From Mycolicibacterium fortuitum subsp. fortuitum (GTDB lineage: Bacteria > Actinomycetota > Actinomycetes > Mycobacteriales > Mycobacteriaceae), in NCBI RefSeq assembly GCF_022179545.1, contig NZ_AP025518.1, forward strand, positions 372,001 through 436,000: a stretch of 64,000 bases of DNA. The letters run 5' to 3'. Below the pieces are notes generated by a model. That model saw nothing but the letters and a program-made list of their open reading frames with translations. It had not been told where the DNA came from and searched no databases. The translations under genes were made by a program, and so were the position numbers. Shown in pieces: positions 7,763 through 17,296 of the stretch; position 1 is the first letter of the stretch, and each line of letters opens with the position of its first letter.

Positions 7763-8910
7763 CGGGCTCGGACCGTTTCGGATTCGTCGACCGCGAGTCG
7801 ATATCCCCGCTTCACGACCGTCGACACGATGTTCTTGTCTCCCAACGCGGTACGAAGCCGCAGCACCGCCGTCTCCACGGCATGGGTGTCGGTTCCGGTG
7901 CCCGGCAGCGCGCTGAGCAGATCGAACCTCGACACCACCGCGCCAGGCCGTTGCGACAGTGCCCGGATGGTCGCCATCGAGGCCGGCGACAGGGACTTGA
8001 CCGCGCCGTCGACCAGGACGCAGGTGCCCCGGATCTCGAGTGTGTGTCCGGCGACCCGTACGGTCCGTGCCTGCAGCAGGGGGAGTTCGTCGGTGATGTG
8101 GCGGGCCAACGCGCCCAACCGCATACGTTCCGGTGCCGAGGTCGGGACCCCGAGCCGGACCAGCGGCCGCGCGGTGACGGGGCCGACGCACATTGCGTGG
8201 ACGTCGGTGCGCAGCGCCGCGAGCACCCGGTCGGCGAGGTCCATCTCGGTGGCCCGCATCAGGACCGAGGCGACCGCCATCGCCGAGGTGAAACTGACTG
8301 CGTCGAAACGACGTTCGGCGATACCGGTGACCATCTGGTCGAACTCGCCGTCTCGCGGTGCGGGGTGCCAGCGATAGACCCTGATCGGTACCACTTCTGC
8401 GCCTGCGGCCCGCAGCTCGTCGAGAAACTCGGGGAACGGGTCCCATTCGTCGGTGGCGCCGTGCAGTTGCACGGCGATGCGTTGTCCCGCCACATCTTGC
8501 TCGATGAGGTAGCGCAACACCTCCCGGGACGATTCAGATTCCGGCGACCATTCTTCGGGCAGGCCCGCGGCCCGCAACGCGCCGGTGGCCTTCGGGCCAC
8601 GGGAGACGATGCGGGCCTTGCCGAGTGCGTCGGTGAGTTCGGAGGCCAGGCCCCACCCGTCTGCCGCGGCGAACCAGCCGCGAAAGCCGATCCCCGTGGT
8701 GGCCACCACGATGTCCGGTGGTACCGCGATGAGGGACTCGGTGTGGGCCCGCAGCTCCTCGTCGTCGGGCAGCGGGACCATCGTGATGGCGGCCGCACTG
8801 GTCACCGTCGCGCCGCGTCTGGTCAGCAGCGCGCTCAACTCGTCGGCACGTCTGGCGGAGGTCACCGCCACCCGGAAACCGGTAAGCGGTGCCCAGTCGG
8901 GCTCGGTCAT
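7759..8910 (-). CDS. nnaR: NnaR-type regulator: uroporphyrinogen-III synthase-like domain plus winged helix
   Basis: The 383-residue protein fuses a HemD-like domain (about 1-265: FRVAVTSARRADELSALL, ATTGIGFRGWF, VSFTSAMAVASV) to an OmpR-type winged helix (about 285-375, with SPASMATIRALSQRPGAVVSR and TAVLRLRTALG). This architecture is that of NnaR, the co-activator of nitrate/nitrite assimilation genes with GlnR in mycobacteria and streptomycetes (Rv0260c relative). Whether the HemD part is catalytic is unclear. Start chosen at ATG 8910 (MTEPDWAPLTGF); further upstream the frame becomes shadow sequence opposite narK. Coupled to the chelatase downstream. Confidence 0.88.
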   Translation of the reverse strand: MTEPDWAPLTGFRVAVTSARRADELSALLTRRGATVTSAAAITMVPLPDDEELRAHTESLIAVPPDIVVATTGIGFRGWFAAADGWGLASELTDALGKARIVSRGPKATGALRAAGLPEEWSPESESSREVLRYLIEQDVAGQRIAVQLHGATDEWDPFPEFLDELRAAGAEVVPIRVYRWHPAPRDGEFDQMVTGIAERRFDAVSFTSAMAVASVLMRATEMDLADRVLAALRTDVHAMCVGPVTARPLVRLGVPTSAPERMRLGALARHITDELPLLQARTVRVAGHTLEIRGTCVLVDGAVKSLSPASMATIRALSQRPGAVVSRFDLLSALPGTGTDTHAVETAVLRLRTALGDKNIVSTVVKRGYRLAVDESETVRAR

Positions 8911-8944
8911 GGGTCCAGTCAAGGTATCGCGTGTTTCCAAGTCA

Positions 8945-10360
8945 TTACCCGGCCATTGCCGAGTCGTGTCGGTCTTCGGTGATCGTTGTGACGCCCGCCG
9001 CAACCGGCCTGCGCACGTAACGGAACCAGGTGCACGCCGAGGCCACCAGGTAGAAGGCCAGGAAGATCCAGAACGCGGTGGTCGCCGAACCGCTGGACAG
9101 GTAGGACTGCCGGAGCGCCAGGTTGATACCGACACCGCCCAGGGCTCCGATCGCTCCGGCGAATCCGATCAGGGCGCCCGACATCGACAGCGACCACCGC
9201 TGCCGCTCCTGCTCACTGACCTGCAGGGAGTGACTGCGGGCCTCGAAGATGGACGGGATCATCTTGTACACCGAGCCATTGCCCAGGCCGCTGAGCAGGA
9301 ACAGGGCGATGAAACCGATGACGTATCCGACCATCATCAGTCCGTTGGCCGCACCTGCGGTGTGATCGTCGGTCATGCTGATCGCCACGAGAAGTCCGGC
9401 CGCCAGGATCATGCCGCCGAAGACTGCGAGGGTCACGCGCCCACCACCGATCCGGTCGGCCAGCTTGCCGCCGTAGACCCGCGACAGCGAGCCGAGCAGC
9501 GGGCCGATGAACGCGATCTGCGCGGCATGCAGAGAGGCCTGTGCCGCGGTCTGGCCGCCGGCGGCGAAGTTGATCTGAAGCACCTGGCCGAATGCGAAGG
9601 CGAAGCCGATGAACGAGCCGAAGGTGCCGATGTAGAGCAACGAGATCACCCAGGTATCACGTTCTGCCAGAATTGCTTTCATCGCGCCCAGGTCGATCTT
9701 GTGCTGTTCGAGGTTGTCCATGTAGAGCGCGGCACCGATACCGGCGACGGCCAGGGCGACGAGGTAGACGGCGCAGACCCAGTACGGGGCCCGGTTGCCT
9801 GCCGTGGCGATGACCAGCAGGCCGACCAGCTGGATCATCGGCACCCCGATGTTTCCGCCGCCGGCGTTGAGTCCCAACGCCCAGCCCTTGAGCCGCTGCG
9901 GGTAGAAGGCGTTGATGTTGGTCATCGAGGAGGCGAAGTTGCCGCCGCCGAAGCCGGCCAGCGCCGCGCACAGCAGGTACGGCCACAGTGGCAGGCCGGG
10001 ATTGGCCAGCAGCAACATGGTCCCCACCGTGGGGATCAGCAGCACGAAGGCGGAGAACACGGTCCAGTTACGGCCGCCGAATGTGGCGGTGGCAAGCGTG
10101 TAGGGGATACGCAGGCATCCGCCCACCAGCGTGGCGGTGGCGCCCAGCAGGAACTTGTCCCCGGCGGAGAAGCCGTACACGGCTTCGGGCATGAACAGGA
10201 CCATCACCGACCAGATGGACCAGATCGAGAATCCGACGTGTTCGGCGAACACCGACCAGATCAGGTTCCGACGCGCGATGTATTTGTTGCCGGCTTCCCA
10301 GGCGAGTGTGTCCTCGGGGTCCCAGTTGGTGACGCGATTCGACTTCAGCAGAGTGGGCAT
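8945..10360 (-). CDS. narK3: Nitrate/nitrite MFS transporter, NarK family
   Basis: The 471-residue protein has about 12 membrane helices. It carries the two NarK 'nitrate signature' glycine-rich segments, FGGGNFASSMTNINAFYP in helix 5 and GLGNGSVYKMIP in helix 11. It imports nitrate or exchanges nitrate and nitrite across the plasma membrane. The gene lies upstream of nnaR and the chelatase on the same strand with a 34-bp gap, and its place matches Rv0261c (narK3). The symbol follows that synteny. Its promoter must lie in 10361-10471. Confidence 0.9.
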   Translation of the reverse strand: MPTLLKSNRVTNWDPEDTLAWEAGNKYIARRNLIWSVFAEHVGFSIWSIWSVMVLFMPEAVYGFSAGDKFLLGATATLVGGCLRIPYTLATATFGGRNWTVFSAFVLLIPTVGTMLLLANPGLPLWPYLLCAALAGFGGGNFASSMTNINAFYPQRLKGWALGLNAGGGNIGVPMIQLVGLLVIATAGNRAPYWVCAVYLVALAVAGIGAALYMDNLEQHKIDLGAMKAILAERDTWVISLLYIGTFGSFIGFAFAFGQVLQINFAAGGQTAAQASLHAAQIAFIGPLLGSLSRVYGGKLADRIGGGRVTLAVFGGMILAAGLLVAISMTDDHTAGAANGLMMVGYVIGFIALFLLSGLGNGSVYKMIPSIFEARSHSLQVSEQERQRWSLSMSGALIGFAGAIGALGGVGINLALRQSYLSSGSATTAFWIFLAFYLVASACTWFRYVRRPVAAGVTTITEDRHDSAMAG

Positions 10361-10471
10361 GGCGCAAACGTAGGAAGCGTTTATTGCCCGAATGCGCTGT
10401 GCGGTGACCCGGCCGTGAAATTCCGCTCACCCGCTCACATCCAAGGGTGTGAGCCCTGTGCCTTCTGGTGG

Positions 10472-11068
<597 letters not shown>

Positions 11069-11217
11069 CTACCAGCGCCGCGCGCCGGTGTCTGCACGTG
11101 TGGGTCGCCCAGCGCCTAGGCAGAGCGCCCGGGGCGCCGCTTTCCACGCCTGGGTCGGTAATCGCCGGCGGAATCCGACCGTGACGGAGAAAACGACGAC
11201 CGGAATGGCCCAGGCGA

Positions 11218-12102
11218 CTAACCCTCGAACGGTCGGCGGGGGTGCGCCCAGTGCAATCGGACCGTTTGGCCCGGCCGGACCTGTCCCAGCTTGTCGATGT
11301 CCTCGTCGGTCACCACGCCGATCACCGGATAGCCGCCGGTGACAGGGTGGTCAGGCCCGAGGATCACCGGGAAACCGTTGGGCGGGATCTGGATTGCCCC
11401 TCGGGTCGCTCCTTCACTGGGCAGCTGGCGGTCCGGCCAGCGGTAGTCGAGTGGCATGCCGACCAGCCGCATGCCGACCCGGTCGCTGCGGGTGGTCACC
11501 TGCCAGTTGGTGCGGATCAACACGTCGGGGTCGACGAACCAGTCGTCGCGGGGCCCGGGCACCACGTTCAGTTCCAGCACATCGTCGGAGATCGAGGCGA
11601 CCGGGGCCTGGTCGGTCTCGGGCAGGTCGGCGGTGTGCTCGCCCACCGGCAGGATGTCGCCGGGCTGCAACGGTGCCGGTCCGATTGCCGACATCACGTC
11701 GTAGCTGCGTGAACCGAGGACCGGTTCGACGGCGATACCGCCGCGGACCGCCAGGTAGCTGCGCAGGCCCGAGTGCGGGGCACCCAGCGAAATGACCTCA
11801 CCGTCGTGAACATGATGGATGCTGTTGGTGCCGAACGGGATTCCGTTGACAGCCGGGTCGGTGTCGGCCCCGGTGACGGCGATGGACACGTCCCCGCCGC
11901 GCACGCGGGCGGAGAAGCCGCCGAACATCACCTCGATGGTGGCGTGCTCACCGGGATTGGCGACCAGCCGGTTGGCCAGCGTGTGGGCCCGACGGTCGGC
12001 GGCACCCGAGCGGGTGACCCCGAGATGGGCCATACCGGGCCGGCCGAGGTCCTCGACCAGTGCGAGCGGTCCGGTACGCAGAACTTCCAGTGTGGTGGTC
12101 AT
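11218..12102 (-). CDS. pxpC: 5-oxoprolinase subunit PxpC (biotin-dependent carboxyltransferase-like family)
   Basis: The 294-residue protein belongs to the KipA/PxpC family ([22 protein letters not shown] at the N-terminus, [18 protein letters not shown], and the C-terminal [22 protein letters not shown]). With PxpA and PxpB it forms ATP-dependent 5-oxoprolinase, which returns 5-oxoproline to glutamate. The start at ATG 12102 lies 17 bp after the pxpB stop. The open frame extends further upstream but only through pxpB in another frame. No pxpA (LamB/YcsF) gene is visible here. Confidence 0.9.
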   Translation of the reverse strand: MTTTLEVLRTGPLALVEDLGRPGMAHLGVTRSGAADRRAHTLANRLVANPGEHATIEVMFGGFSARVRGGDVSIAVTGADTDPAVNGIPFGTNSIHHVHDGEVISLGAPHSGLRSYLAVRGGIAVEPVLGSRSYDVMSAIGPAPLQPGDILPVGEHTADLPETDQAPVASISDDVLELNVVPGPRDDWFVDPDVLIRTNWQVTTRSDRVGMRLVGMPLDYRWPDRQLPSEGATRGAIQIPPNGFPVILGPDHPVTGGYPVIGVVTDEDIDKLGQVRPGQTVRLHWAHPRRPFEG

Positions 12103-12119
12103 GGTGTCCTCCTCGCCGG

Positions 12120-12788
12120 CTAGCCGATGGCCCGGAACTGCACCCAGGTACCGGGGGTGAGCAGTGCGGGTTGATCTCGATGCACGTCGAACATCACCGC
12201 GTCGGTGTGCCCGATCAACTGCCAGCCGCCGGGCGACTGTCGCGGGTAGATGCCGCTGAACTCGCCGGCCAGCGCCACGGCACCGGCCGGGACGCTGGTG
12301 CGCGGCTCGGCCCGCCGCGGCACCTGTAGCCGTTCGTCGCCACCGACGAGATAGGCGAATCCGGGCGCGAAGCCCATGAATCCCACCTGCCACTGACTAC
12401 CGGTGTGGGCGGCGATCACCTGCTCGGGGGTCATCCCGGTCAGTTTCGCCACCTCATGCAGGTCGGCTCCGTCGTAGACCACGTCGATGGTCACGTCGGC
12501 CTGTCCGATCGGGCGGACAGGGGCCGAGCCCGGTTGCAGCCGCAACTTGCCCAGCCGTTGTCTGGTCGGCGCCTGGTAGCGCGGGTCGGCGAGTTTGATC
12601 AAGATCGTGCGCGATGCGGGCACGATGTCGACCACGCCGAGGAGCTGGGCCGCCGTGAGCGTGGCGGTCCACGCCAAAACATCGGCAGTGCTGTCGAACT
12701 CGAGCAGCAGAGCCTGATCGCCATAGTCGCGGGCGGTGCCTGGGCTGAGGCTCGGTCCCGCGTCCATCACTTCTGATGTCACACTCAT
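12120..12788 (-). CDS. pxpB: 5-oxoprolinase subunit PxpB
   Basis: The 222-residue protein has the PxpB/KipI layout: an N-terminal domain ([20 protein letters not shown]) and a C-terminal cyclophilin-like domain with [16 protein letters not shown] and the [25 protein letters not shown] motif. It acts with PxpC just downstream. A short inverted repeat lies 8 bp before the ATG and could be an operator. Relatives are Rv0264c/Rv0263c, in the same order. Confidence 0.9.
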   Translation of the reverse strand: MSVTSEVMDAGPSLSPGTARDYGDQALLLEFDSTADVLAWTATLTAAQLLGVVDIVPASRTILIKLADPRYQAPTRQRLGKLRLQPGSAPVRPIGQADVTIDVVYDGADLHEVAKLTGMTPEQVIAAHTGSQWQVGFMGFAPGFAYLVGGDERLQVPRRAEPRTSVPAGAVALAGEFSGIYPRQSPGGWQLIGHTDAVMFDVHRDQPALLTPGTWVQFRAIG

Positions 12789-12795
12789 GACCTGA

Positions 12796-12813
12796 AGCTA
12801 CCCGTCGGTAGCT
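12796..12813. promoter_or_regulatory. Inverted repeat upstream of pxpB
   Basis: AGCTACC-CGTC-GGTAGCT is a perfect 7-bp inverted repeat located 8 bp upstream of the pxpB start on the other strand. Its size and place fit a repressor operator for pxpBC. The cognate regulator is unknown. Confidence 0.4.
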
Positions 12814-12862
12814 AAGAAAGCTCCGGCTCTATGAACCTTGCCAGAGGTGCCTTATCGAAGCC

Positions 12863-13567
12863 TCACACGGCGGCCTGATATGTGGGCTCGCGGCGCTTGA
12901 TGGCGGCGATCACGCGGTAGGTGATCGGCAGCATGATCACCTCGACCGCGGTCTTGTAAACCCATCCCAACGCGGTGTAGGTGACGAAATCGCCGAAGCT
13001 GCTGATGCCGATCGCACTCGCTGCGATCCCGCAGAAGACCAGGGTGTCGCCGAGTTGGCCGGCGAAGGTGGATCCGACCAGGCGGGCCCACAGGTGCTTC
13101 TCCTTGGTCCGTTCCTTGATGGCCACCACGACCCAGGCGTTGATGGTCTGTCCTACGATGAATCCGGCCAGGCCCGCCACGATCAGTTGGGTGTAGGCGC
13201 CGACGATGTTCTCGAAGTGCTCCTGGTTGGTGTAGAAGTCGGCCGCCGGCAAATAGACGGTGACCCAGAAAGCCAGCGCGGCAAGGGCATTCATCGAGAA
13301 CCCGAGGAGAATCGCCCGGCGTGCGGCCTTGAAACCGTACACCTCGGAGAGCACGTCGCCGATCACGTAGGTGAGCGGGAAGACGATGAACCCACCGTCG
13401 GTGATGATCGACCAGTTACCGATGATCGGTCCGAAGGCGACGCCTTTGGTAGCGGTGACGTTGGAGATGATCACCAGGGCCGTGAAGATCGCGACGAGCA
13501 CCGGATAGTAGGCCGAGCCGACGATGGCGGTGCCGCGGTGCTCGGAGTGTTCTTCGGTGCTTGTCAC
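12863..13567 (-). CDS. Queuosine-precursor transporter family (YhhQ/VUT)
   Basis: The 234-residue membrane protein matches the YhhQ/VUT1 family: ISNVTATKGV near helix 1, PLTYVIGDVLSEVYGFKAARRAI, the conserved GQTINAWVVVAIKE and STFAGQLGDTLVF segments. Members import queuine or preQ precursors for tRNA modification. The start is GTG 13567. Its first eight codons closely resemble those of the yeiH-like gene at 15680. It lies between pxpB and the siderophore lipoprotein, all on the same strand. Confidence 0.85.
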   Translation of the reverse strand: MTSTEEHSEHRGTAIVGSAYYPVLVAIFTALVIISNVTATKGVAFGPIIGNWSIITDGGFIVFPLTYVIGDVLSEVYGFKAARRAILLGFSMNALAALAFWVTVYLPAADFYTNQEHFENIVGAYTQLIVAGLAGFIVGQTINAWVVVAIKERTKEKHLWARLVGSTFAGQLGDTLVFCGIAASAIGISSFGDFVTYTALGWVYKTAVEVIMLPITYRVIAAIKRREPTYQAAV

Positions 13568-13579
13568 CCGGTCATCTTG

Positions 13580-14530
13580 TCAGGTCAGTGCCTGGTTGAG
13601 CAGCGGTGGCAATTGGTCGGCCACCACCGGGTAGGACAGCGGCGAGGCGAACGCGATGGCGCCTGCCAGGTCTTTGGGTGTGAAAACGTGCCGCTTGCGG
13701 GCAGTGGCCTTTAGTTCGGCGATCCCCGGATCGGCGAGCAGGGCGTCGCGCTCTGCGTCGCTCTCGGTGGTCCAGATCAGCACATCAGCCGCGTCGAGCA
13801 CCGATGCGAAGTCTGCGCGCGGGATCTGTTCGGGCGTCTGGGGCACGACGAACCCCATCTGGGTGAGAAATTCGGACCGCCATCCCGTCTCGGCCTGCAC
13901 GTTGTCGCGGAACAACGTGCCGCCCAGCAGCATCGCCTTCTTGCCGGTGAATCCGGGATTGTTGGTGGCCACCGCCTTGAACTTGTCGTCCACCCCGGTG
14001 ATCAGGCCCGTCATCGCGTCGTTCTGGAACAGTGCCTGGCCGATCAGGGTGGCCTGGTCGCGCCATGGTTCGAAGAACGCGTCCGGCCCCTTCTGGGCGA
14101 TGGTCGGGGCGATCTCGGAGAGCTTGGCGTAGGTGTCGGAGTCCAGTCCGGCGTTGGTGGCCACGATCAGATCGGGATTGAGCGCTTTGATCGCGTCGAC
14201 CTGGATTCCGTCGCTCAGGCTCAGCACGGTCGGCTGGGCGCCGTTGAGCCTCGGCTGCGCCCACGGCCACACCGCGTACGGCTGACCGCCGAACCAGTCG
14301 GTCGTCGCGACGGGCACGACACCGAGGGCCAGCAGGTCGTCCTGCTCGGTGAATCCGGCGCTGACCACCCGCTGCGGCGGCCCCGGGATGTTGGTGTCGC
14401 CGAAGAGGTGGCGGACGGTCACAGAACCGTCTTTCCTGACTTCGCCGGGCTTTTGCGTGCTACATGCGGCGACCAGGGCCATCCCAGCGGTGACCGTGAA
14501 AAACCCTCGTCGTGACCAGGTTGTCGGCAC
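13580..14530 (-). CDS. fecB2: Iron-siderophore ABC transporter substrate-binding lipoprotein
   Basis: The 316-residue protein starts with a twin-arginine-like signal (SRRGFFTVTAGMALVAAC) ending in a lipobox cysteine, and continues as a type-III periplasmic binding protein (PQRVVSAGFTEQDDLLALGVVPVA; IKALNPDLIVATNAG; ISEIAPT-type segment). It should bind ferric siderophore or haem outside the membrane. Synteny with Rv0265c supports the symbol. No permease or ATPase genes accompany it, so it probably feeds a transporter encoded elsewhere. The YhhQ gene starts 12 bp downstream. Confidence 0.85.
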   Translation of the reverse strand: MPTTWSRRGFFTVTAGMALVAACSTQKPGEVRKDGSVTVRHLFGDTNIPGPPQRVVSAGFTEQDDLLALGVVPVATTDWFGGQPYAVWPWAQPRLNGAQPTVLSLSDGIQVDAIKALNPDLIVATNAGLDSDTYAKLSEIAPTIAQKGPDAFFEPWRDQATLIGQALFQNDAMTGLITGVDDKFKAVATNNPGFTGKKAMLLGGTLFRDNVQAETGWRSEFLTQMGFVVPQTPEQIPRADFASVLDAADVLIWTTESDAERDALLADPGIAELKATARKRHVFTPKDLAGAIAFASPLSYPVVADQLPPLLNQALT

Positions 14531-14546
14531 TTAGCCAGGGTAGCGG

Positions 14547-15680
14547 CTAGCCCGTGCCGAAGGTGCCGAACAAACCGCCGAACAGGATAGAGGCCAACCC
14601 GAGCGCCACCACGATGTTGACCACGGTCGCGGCCGCGAACAGCACGATGGGCCGCCAACCGGCCTCTTTGAGGCCTCGCAGCGAGAACTCCAGCCCGATC
14701 GCCACGAAGGCGAAGATCAGGAACCAGGTGCGTAGGTCGTTGACCGTGGCGATGGCGGATTTGCCGTCGGCCGCGAACTGTAGATACAGCGTGCCGACGA
14801 CAGATGCGGCGATGAAGCCGAGCACGAACTTCGGGAAACGGTCCCAGAATTCGCGCAGGGACGGGCGTGCCACAGCTGGGTCAGGTGTGTCAGTTCGTCG
14901 CTCGACCTTGAGGGCGAAGTACGCGGTGAGGGCGATGGCGACGATGCCGATCAGCGCGTTCTGCGTGGTTTTGACGATCGTGGCGATCTGCAGTGCATTC
15001 TCACCGGCGATCGTGCCTGCGGCGGCCACGGCGGCGGTGGTGTCGATGTTGCCGCCGATCCAGGCCCCGGCAACCGCGTCGGACAGTCCGAACACGTCGG
15101 CCAGCCAGGGCAGCAGGAAGATCGAGGGGAGTGCGAAGACGATGACCAGTGATGCGGCGTAGGCCAACTGCTCTTTGCGGGCCTGAACCGCGCCGGCGGC
15201 GGCGATGGCCGCGCTCACCCCGCAGATGGAGACCGCCGAGGCCAGCAGAGCTCGCAGCTTGTCGTCGAGGCCGAGCCGTCCACCCAACCACCAAGTGAAT
15301 CCGAAGACGATCGAAATCAGAAGGAGCGCTTGGATGATCGCCGGTCCCGCGGCTGTGGCGAGCACCTTCAGATTGATCGACGCTCCGAGCAGGACCAGGC
15401 CGGTCTTGATGAAGAACTCGGTCCGAAATCCTGTGGAGAGTGCATCGCGCAGGGCGAACTTGGCCAGGACGACGTTGCCGATGAGTCCGAGAGCAATTGC
15501 GTAGACCGGGAATTCGACTGATTTGGCAACCCTGGCCAATGGTGTGCCTGCGGCCCAGTGGGGCACCTCGGTCTCCAGGAACCGGGTTGCCGCACCCAAC
15601 GCGATGACCACCAGGACGCCGGCGACGGCGTAGCCGAGCTTCGGTGAGCGCTCTTGGGAGCGTTCTTCGGTGCTGGTCAT
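14547..15680 (-). CDS. YeiH/UPF0324 family membrane exporter
   Basis: The 377-residue protein has about ten membrane helices and the family segments EFFIKTGLVLLGASINL, AVSICGVSAAIAA, GAWIGGNIDTTAAVAAAG and KTTQNALIG. Members are annotated as putative sulphate or sulphonate-metabolite exporters; the substrate is not established. The ATG at 15680 overlaps the stop of a 29-residue membrane ORF (ATGA), so the two are probably translated together. The lipoprotein gene follows 16 bp downstream. Confidence 0.85.
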   Translation of the reverse strand: MTSTEERSQERSPKLGYAVAGVLVVIALGAATRFLETEVPHWAAGTPLARVAKSVEFPVYAIALGLIGNVVLAKFALRDALSTGFRTEFFIKTGLVLLGASINLKVLATAAGPAIIQALLLISIVFGFTWWLGGRLGLDDKLRALLASAVSICGVSAAIAAAGAVQARKEQLAYAASLVIVFALPSIFLLPWLADVFGLSDAVAGAWIGGNIDTTAAVAAAGTIAGENALQIATIVKTTQNALIGIVAIALTAYFALKVERRTDTPDPAVARPSLREFWDRFPKFVLGFIAASVVGTLYLQFAADGKSAIATVNDLRTWFLIFAFVAIGLEFSLRGLKEAGWRPIVLFAAATVVNIVVALGLASILFGGLFGTFGTG

Positions 15681-15766
15681 GGGATCACGCTGCCGGGGAT
15701 CGCGCCGACGAGCACGAGAATCAGGAGGGTGAGGCCGACGATCACGGCCAGCCAGTCTTCGTTCAC
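15677..15766 (-). CDS. 29-residue single-helix membrane ORF coupled to the YeiH gene
   Basis: Starting at GTG 15766, the frame encodes 29 residues: a charged start (NEDW), one long hydrophobic stretch (LAVIVGLTLLILVLVGAIP) and a short tail GSVIP. Its TGA overlaps the ATG of the YeiH gene (ATGA), a classical coupling arrangement. A TAGCCT element ends 7 nt before the GTG, the spacing expected for a mycobacterial leaderless start. The pattern resembles KdpF-like small subunits or stabilisers of larger transporters. No known family name comes to mind. Confidence 0.6.
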   Translation of the reverse strand: MNEDWLAVIVGLTLLILVLVGAIPGSVIP

Positions 15767-15946
15767 GCGCGTCAGGCTAGGAAGCACTCGATTCGACGGG
15801 GAGGCTTGCGATCTCTGCGAGTACAACCAGTTACGTTCGTCCCGAGTGGCGCTGCGTGATGGCCGGTGACCGGCTATTGTCGTTCCCGCATATTGGGGCG
15901 TCCCCGGGATCTATTCTCGGCCCACGGGACCTACTGAGGAGTGGTC

Positions 15947-16246
15947 ATGCGGAGTATGTGGCGTCCAGTGTTGCTCGGCCTGGCCGGGTTGTCCGTCCCG
16001 ATCGCGATTGCCGCCGCACCACCCGCCGCCGCCGACTGTGTGGACGCCGGCGGTTCCACGGTGTGCGCACAGGGCAATGTCCGGGGTGGCGGCCCCACCC
16101 CGCCGAAGGCCGGTCCCTACTACCCGTACTACTGCGCCAACGACTGGTACTGCGGCGACTGGGGCCTTGAGATCAACCTCGATCCCGGCCGCCCTGACAA
16201 CGGTGGCGGCGGCGGTGGCGGCGGTTGGCGGCCGGGGCGTCCGTGA
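15947..16246 (+). CDS. Small secreted protein with glycine-rich tail
   Basis: The 99-residue product has a signal peptide (MRSMWRPVLLGLAGLSVPIAIAAA...AAA cleavage near residue 24). A short domain with four cysteines follows (CVDAGGSTVCAQG and YYCANDWYCGDW), then a Gly-rich, proline-ended tail. The ribosome-binding site GAGGAG lies just before GTGGTCATG; the ATG at 15947 has better spacing than the GTG at 15941. Similar four-Cys small secreted proteins are common in mycobacteria, without assigned function. Confidence 0.7.
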   Translation: MRSMWRPVLLGLAGLSVPIAIAAAPPAAADCVDAGGSTVCAQGNVRGGGPTPPKAGPYYPYYCANDWYCGDWGLEINLDPGRPDNGGGGGGGGWRPGRP

Positions 16247-16284
16247 GCCTCAGCTCAGTTATCCGAGTCGACTTAGGAGCCACG

Positions 16285-16602
16285 ATGTTGTCCCGTGTGA
16301 TCGCCGCAGGCACAATCAGCCTGTCGCTCTTGGCTGTTGGTGCACCTGTGGCCGCGGCGGACGAGCCGAACTGCACCGCCGCCGACCTGGCCGGTGTGAT
16401 GGCAGGGGTCCGCGCGGCCACGTCGGCGTATCTGTTCACCCATCCCGACGTCAACGCGTTCTTCACCAGTCTCAAGGGTCAGTCCAACGACGAGATGGCT
16501 GAATCGGTGCGGGTCTACCTTCAGGACAAGCCGCAGATCCGAGCTGAGCTGACCGGGGTCCGGCAACCGGCGATCGATTTCCGCAACCGCTGCGGCGGGT
16601 AG
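16285..16602 (+). CDS. Secreted haemophore-family (Rv0203-like) protein
   Basis: The 105-residue product has a signal peptide (LSRVIAAGTISLSLLAVGAPVAAA) followed by a small helical domain bounded by two cysteines: CTAADLAGVMAGVRAATSAYL, then FTHPDVNAFF, ending IDFRNRC. This layout is that of the mycobacterial haem-binding family of Rv0203. Such proteins bind haem outside the membrane. AGGAGC before ATG 16285 fixes the start. It lies 38 bp after the preceding secreted gene on the same strand and ends 6 bp before the convergent TetR gene. Confidence 0.75.
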   Translation: MLSRVIAAGTISLSLLAVGAPVAAADEPNCTAADLAGVMAGVRAATSAYLFTHPDVNAFFTSLKGQSNDEMAESVRVYLQDKPQIRAELTGVRQPAIDFRNRCGG

Positions 16603-16607
16603 GCGAC

Positions 16608-17210
16608 TCACGGCTGCACGAGCCCGCGCAGCAGTACCGCCAAGCCGAACTCGAACGCATCGTCGGCACGTACGGGCCGGGGTGCGCCGGTATCGAGGGC
16701 CGCGGTCAGTTCCGGACCAACTTCGGGGCTCGACTCCCAGGGGCGATCGGGTGCGGTGAGGTCCAGTGCGGAACCCAGCACGTAGTTGTCGACCAACGTG
16801 ATGATCCGCAGCGTGTCGGTGGGGTTGAAGCCTCCGCGGGCCAGGGTGACGGCGATGGCGTTGTACATGGTCAGCGCTTGGCTGCTGTTGACCGCGTGCG
16901 CCGTGAGCAGGGGAATCAGCTGCGGGTAGCGCGCGAAGCTGCTGCGGTACGACCGCATGATGTCGGCCAGGATGTCGATCCATGGCCGCTCGGCGTGGAG
17001 CTCGGGCAGGCGTACCTCTGACATCGCCCGTTCCCGGAGCAGCTCGATGATCTGCTCGCGCCCGGACACGTGGTTGTACAGCGACGACGGGCTGACCTTG
17101 AGCTTGCGGGCCAATCCGGGCATCGTGAATCCTCCAGTTGTGCAGACGAGATCCATTGCCGCACTGGTGATTCGGTCTATCGACAGGATCGGTGTCGGTG
17201 GCCGCCCCAT
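16608..17210 (-). CDS. TetR-family repressor of the adjacent agmatine-type operon
   Basis: The 200-residue protein has an N-terminal helix-turn-helix (FTMPGLARKLKVSPSSLYNHVSGREQIIELL, about 28-60) and a TetR_C-type ligand domain. It is transcribed divergently from the amidohydrolase/agmatine deiminase operon, with an 86-bp gap holding a perfect AAACGAAT inverted repeat. Known TetR systems with this arrangement repress both themselves and the divergent operon. Here the inducer could be agmatine, N-carbamoylputrescine or a related amine (inference). Confidence 0.85.
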   Translation of the reverse strand: MGRPPTPILSIDRITSAAMDLVCTTGGFTMPGLARKLKVSPSSLYNHVSGREQIIELLRERAMSEVRLPELHAERPWIDILADIMRSYRSSFARYPQLIPLLTAHAVNSSQALTMYNAIAVTLARGGFNPTDTLRIITLVDNYVLGSALDLTAPDRPWESSPEVGPELTAALDTGAPRPVRADDAFEFGLAVLLRGLVQP

Positions 17211-17267
17211 GGATTTTTCCCTTGTTCGATCTGACCGCTTTACAAATGGTGGTCTGCATCACACAAT

Positions 17268-17286
17268 AAACGAATCATATTCGTTT
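17268..17286. promoter_or_regulatory. TetR operator (perfect 8-bp inverted repeat)
   Basis: AAACGAAT-CAT-ATTCGTTT lies 10 bp before the start of the divergent amidohydrolase gene and 57 bp from the TetR start. The arms are perfect. It is AT-rich in a GC-rich gap, consistent with overlap of the promoter. Confidence 0.75.
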
Positions 17287-17296
17287 TAGGAGTCCC

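Noticed and set aside
10380..10450. GTGA-N8-TCAC element upstream of narK3 as a GlnR box
   Set aside because: Spacing and bases do not fit the GlnR consensus well enough to claim it.
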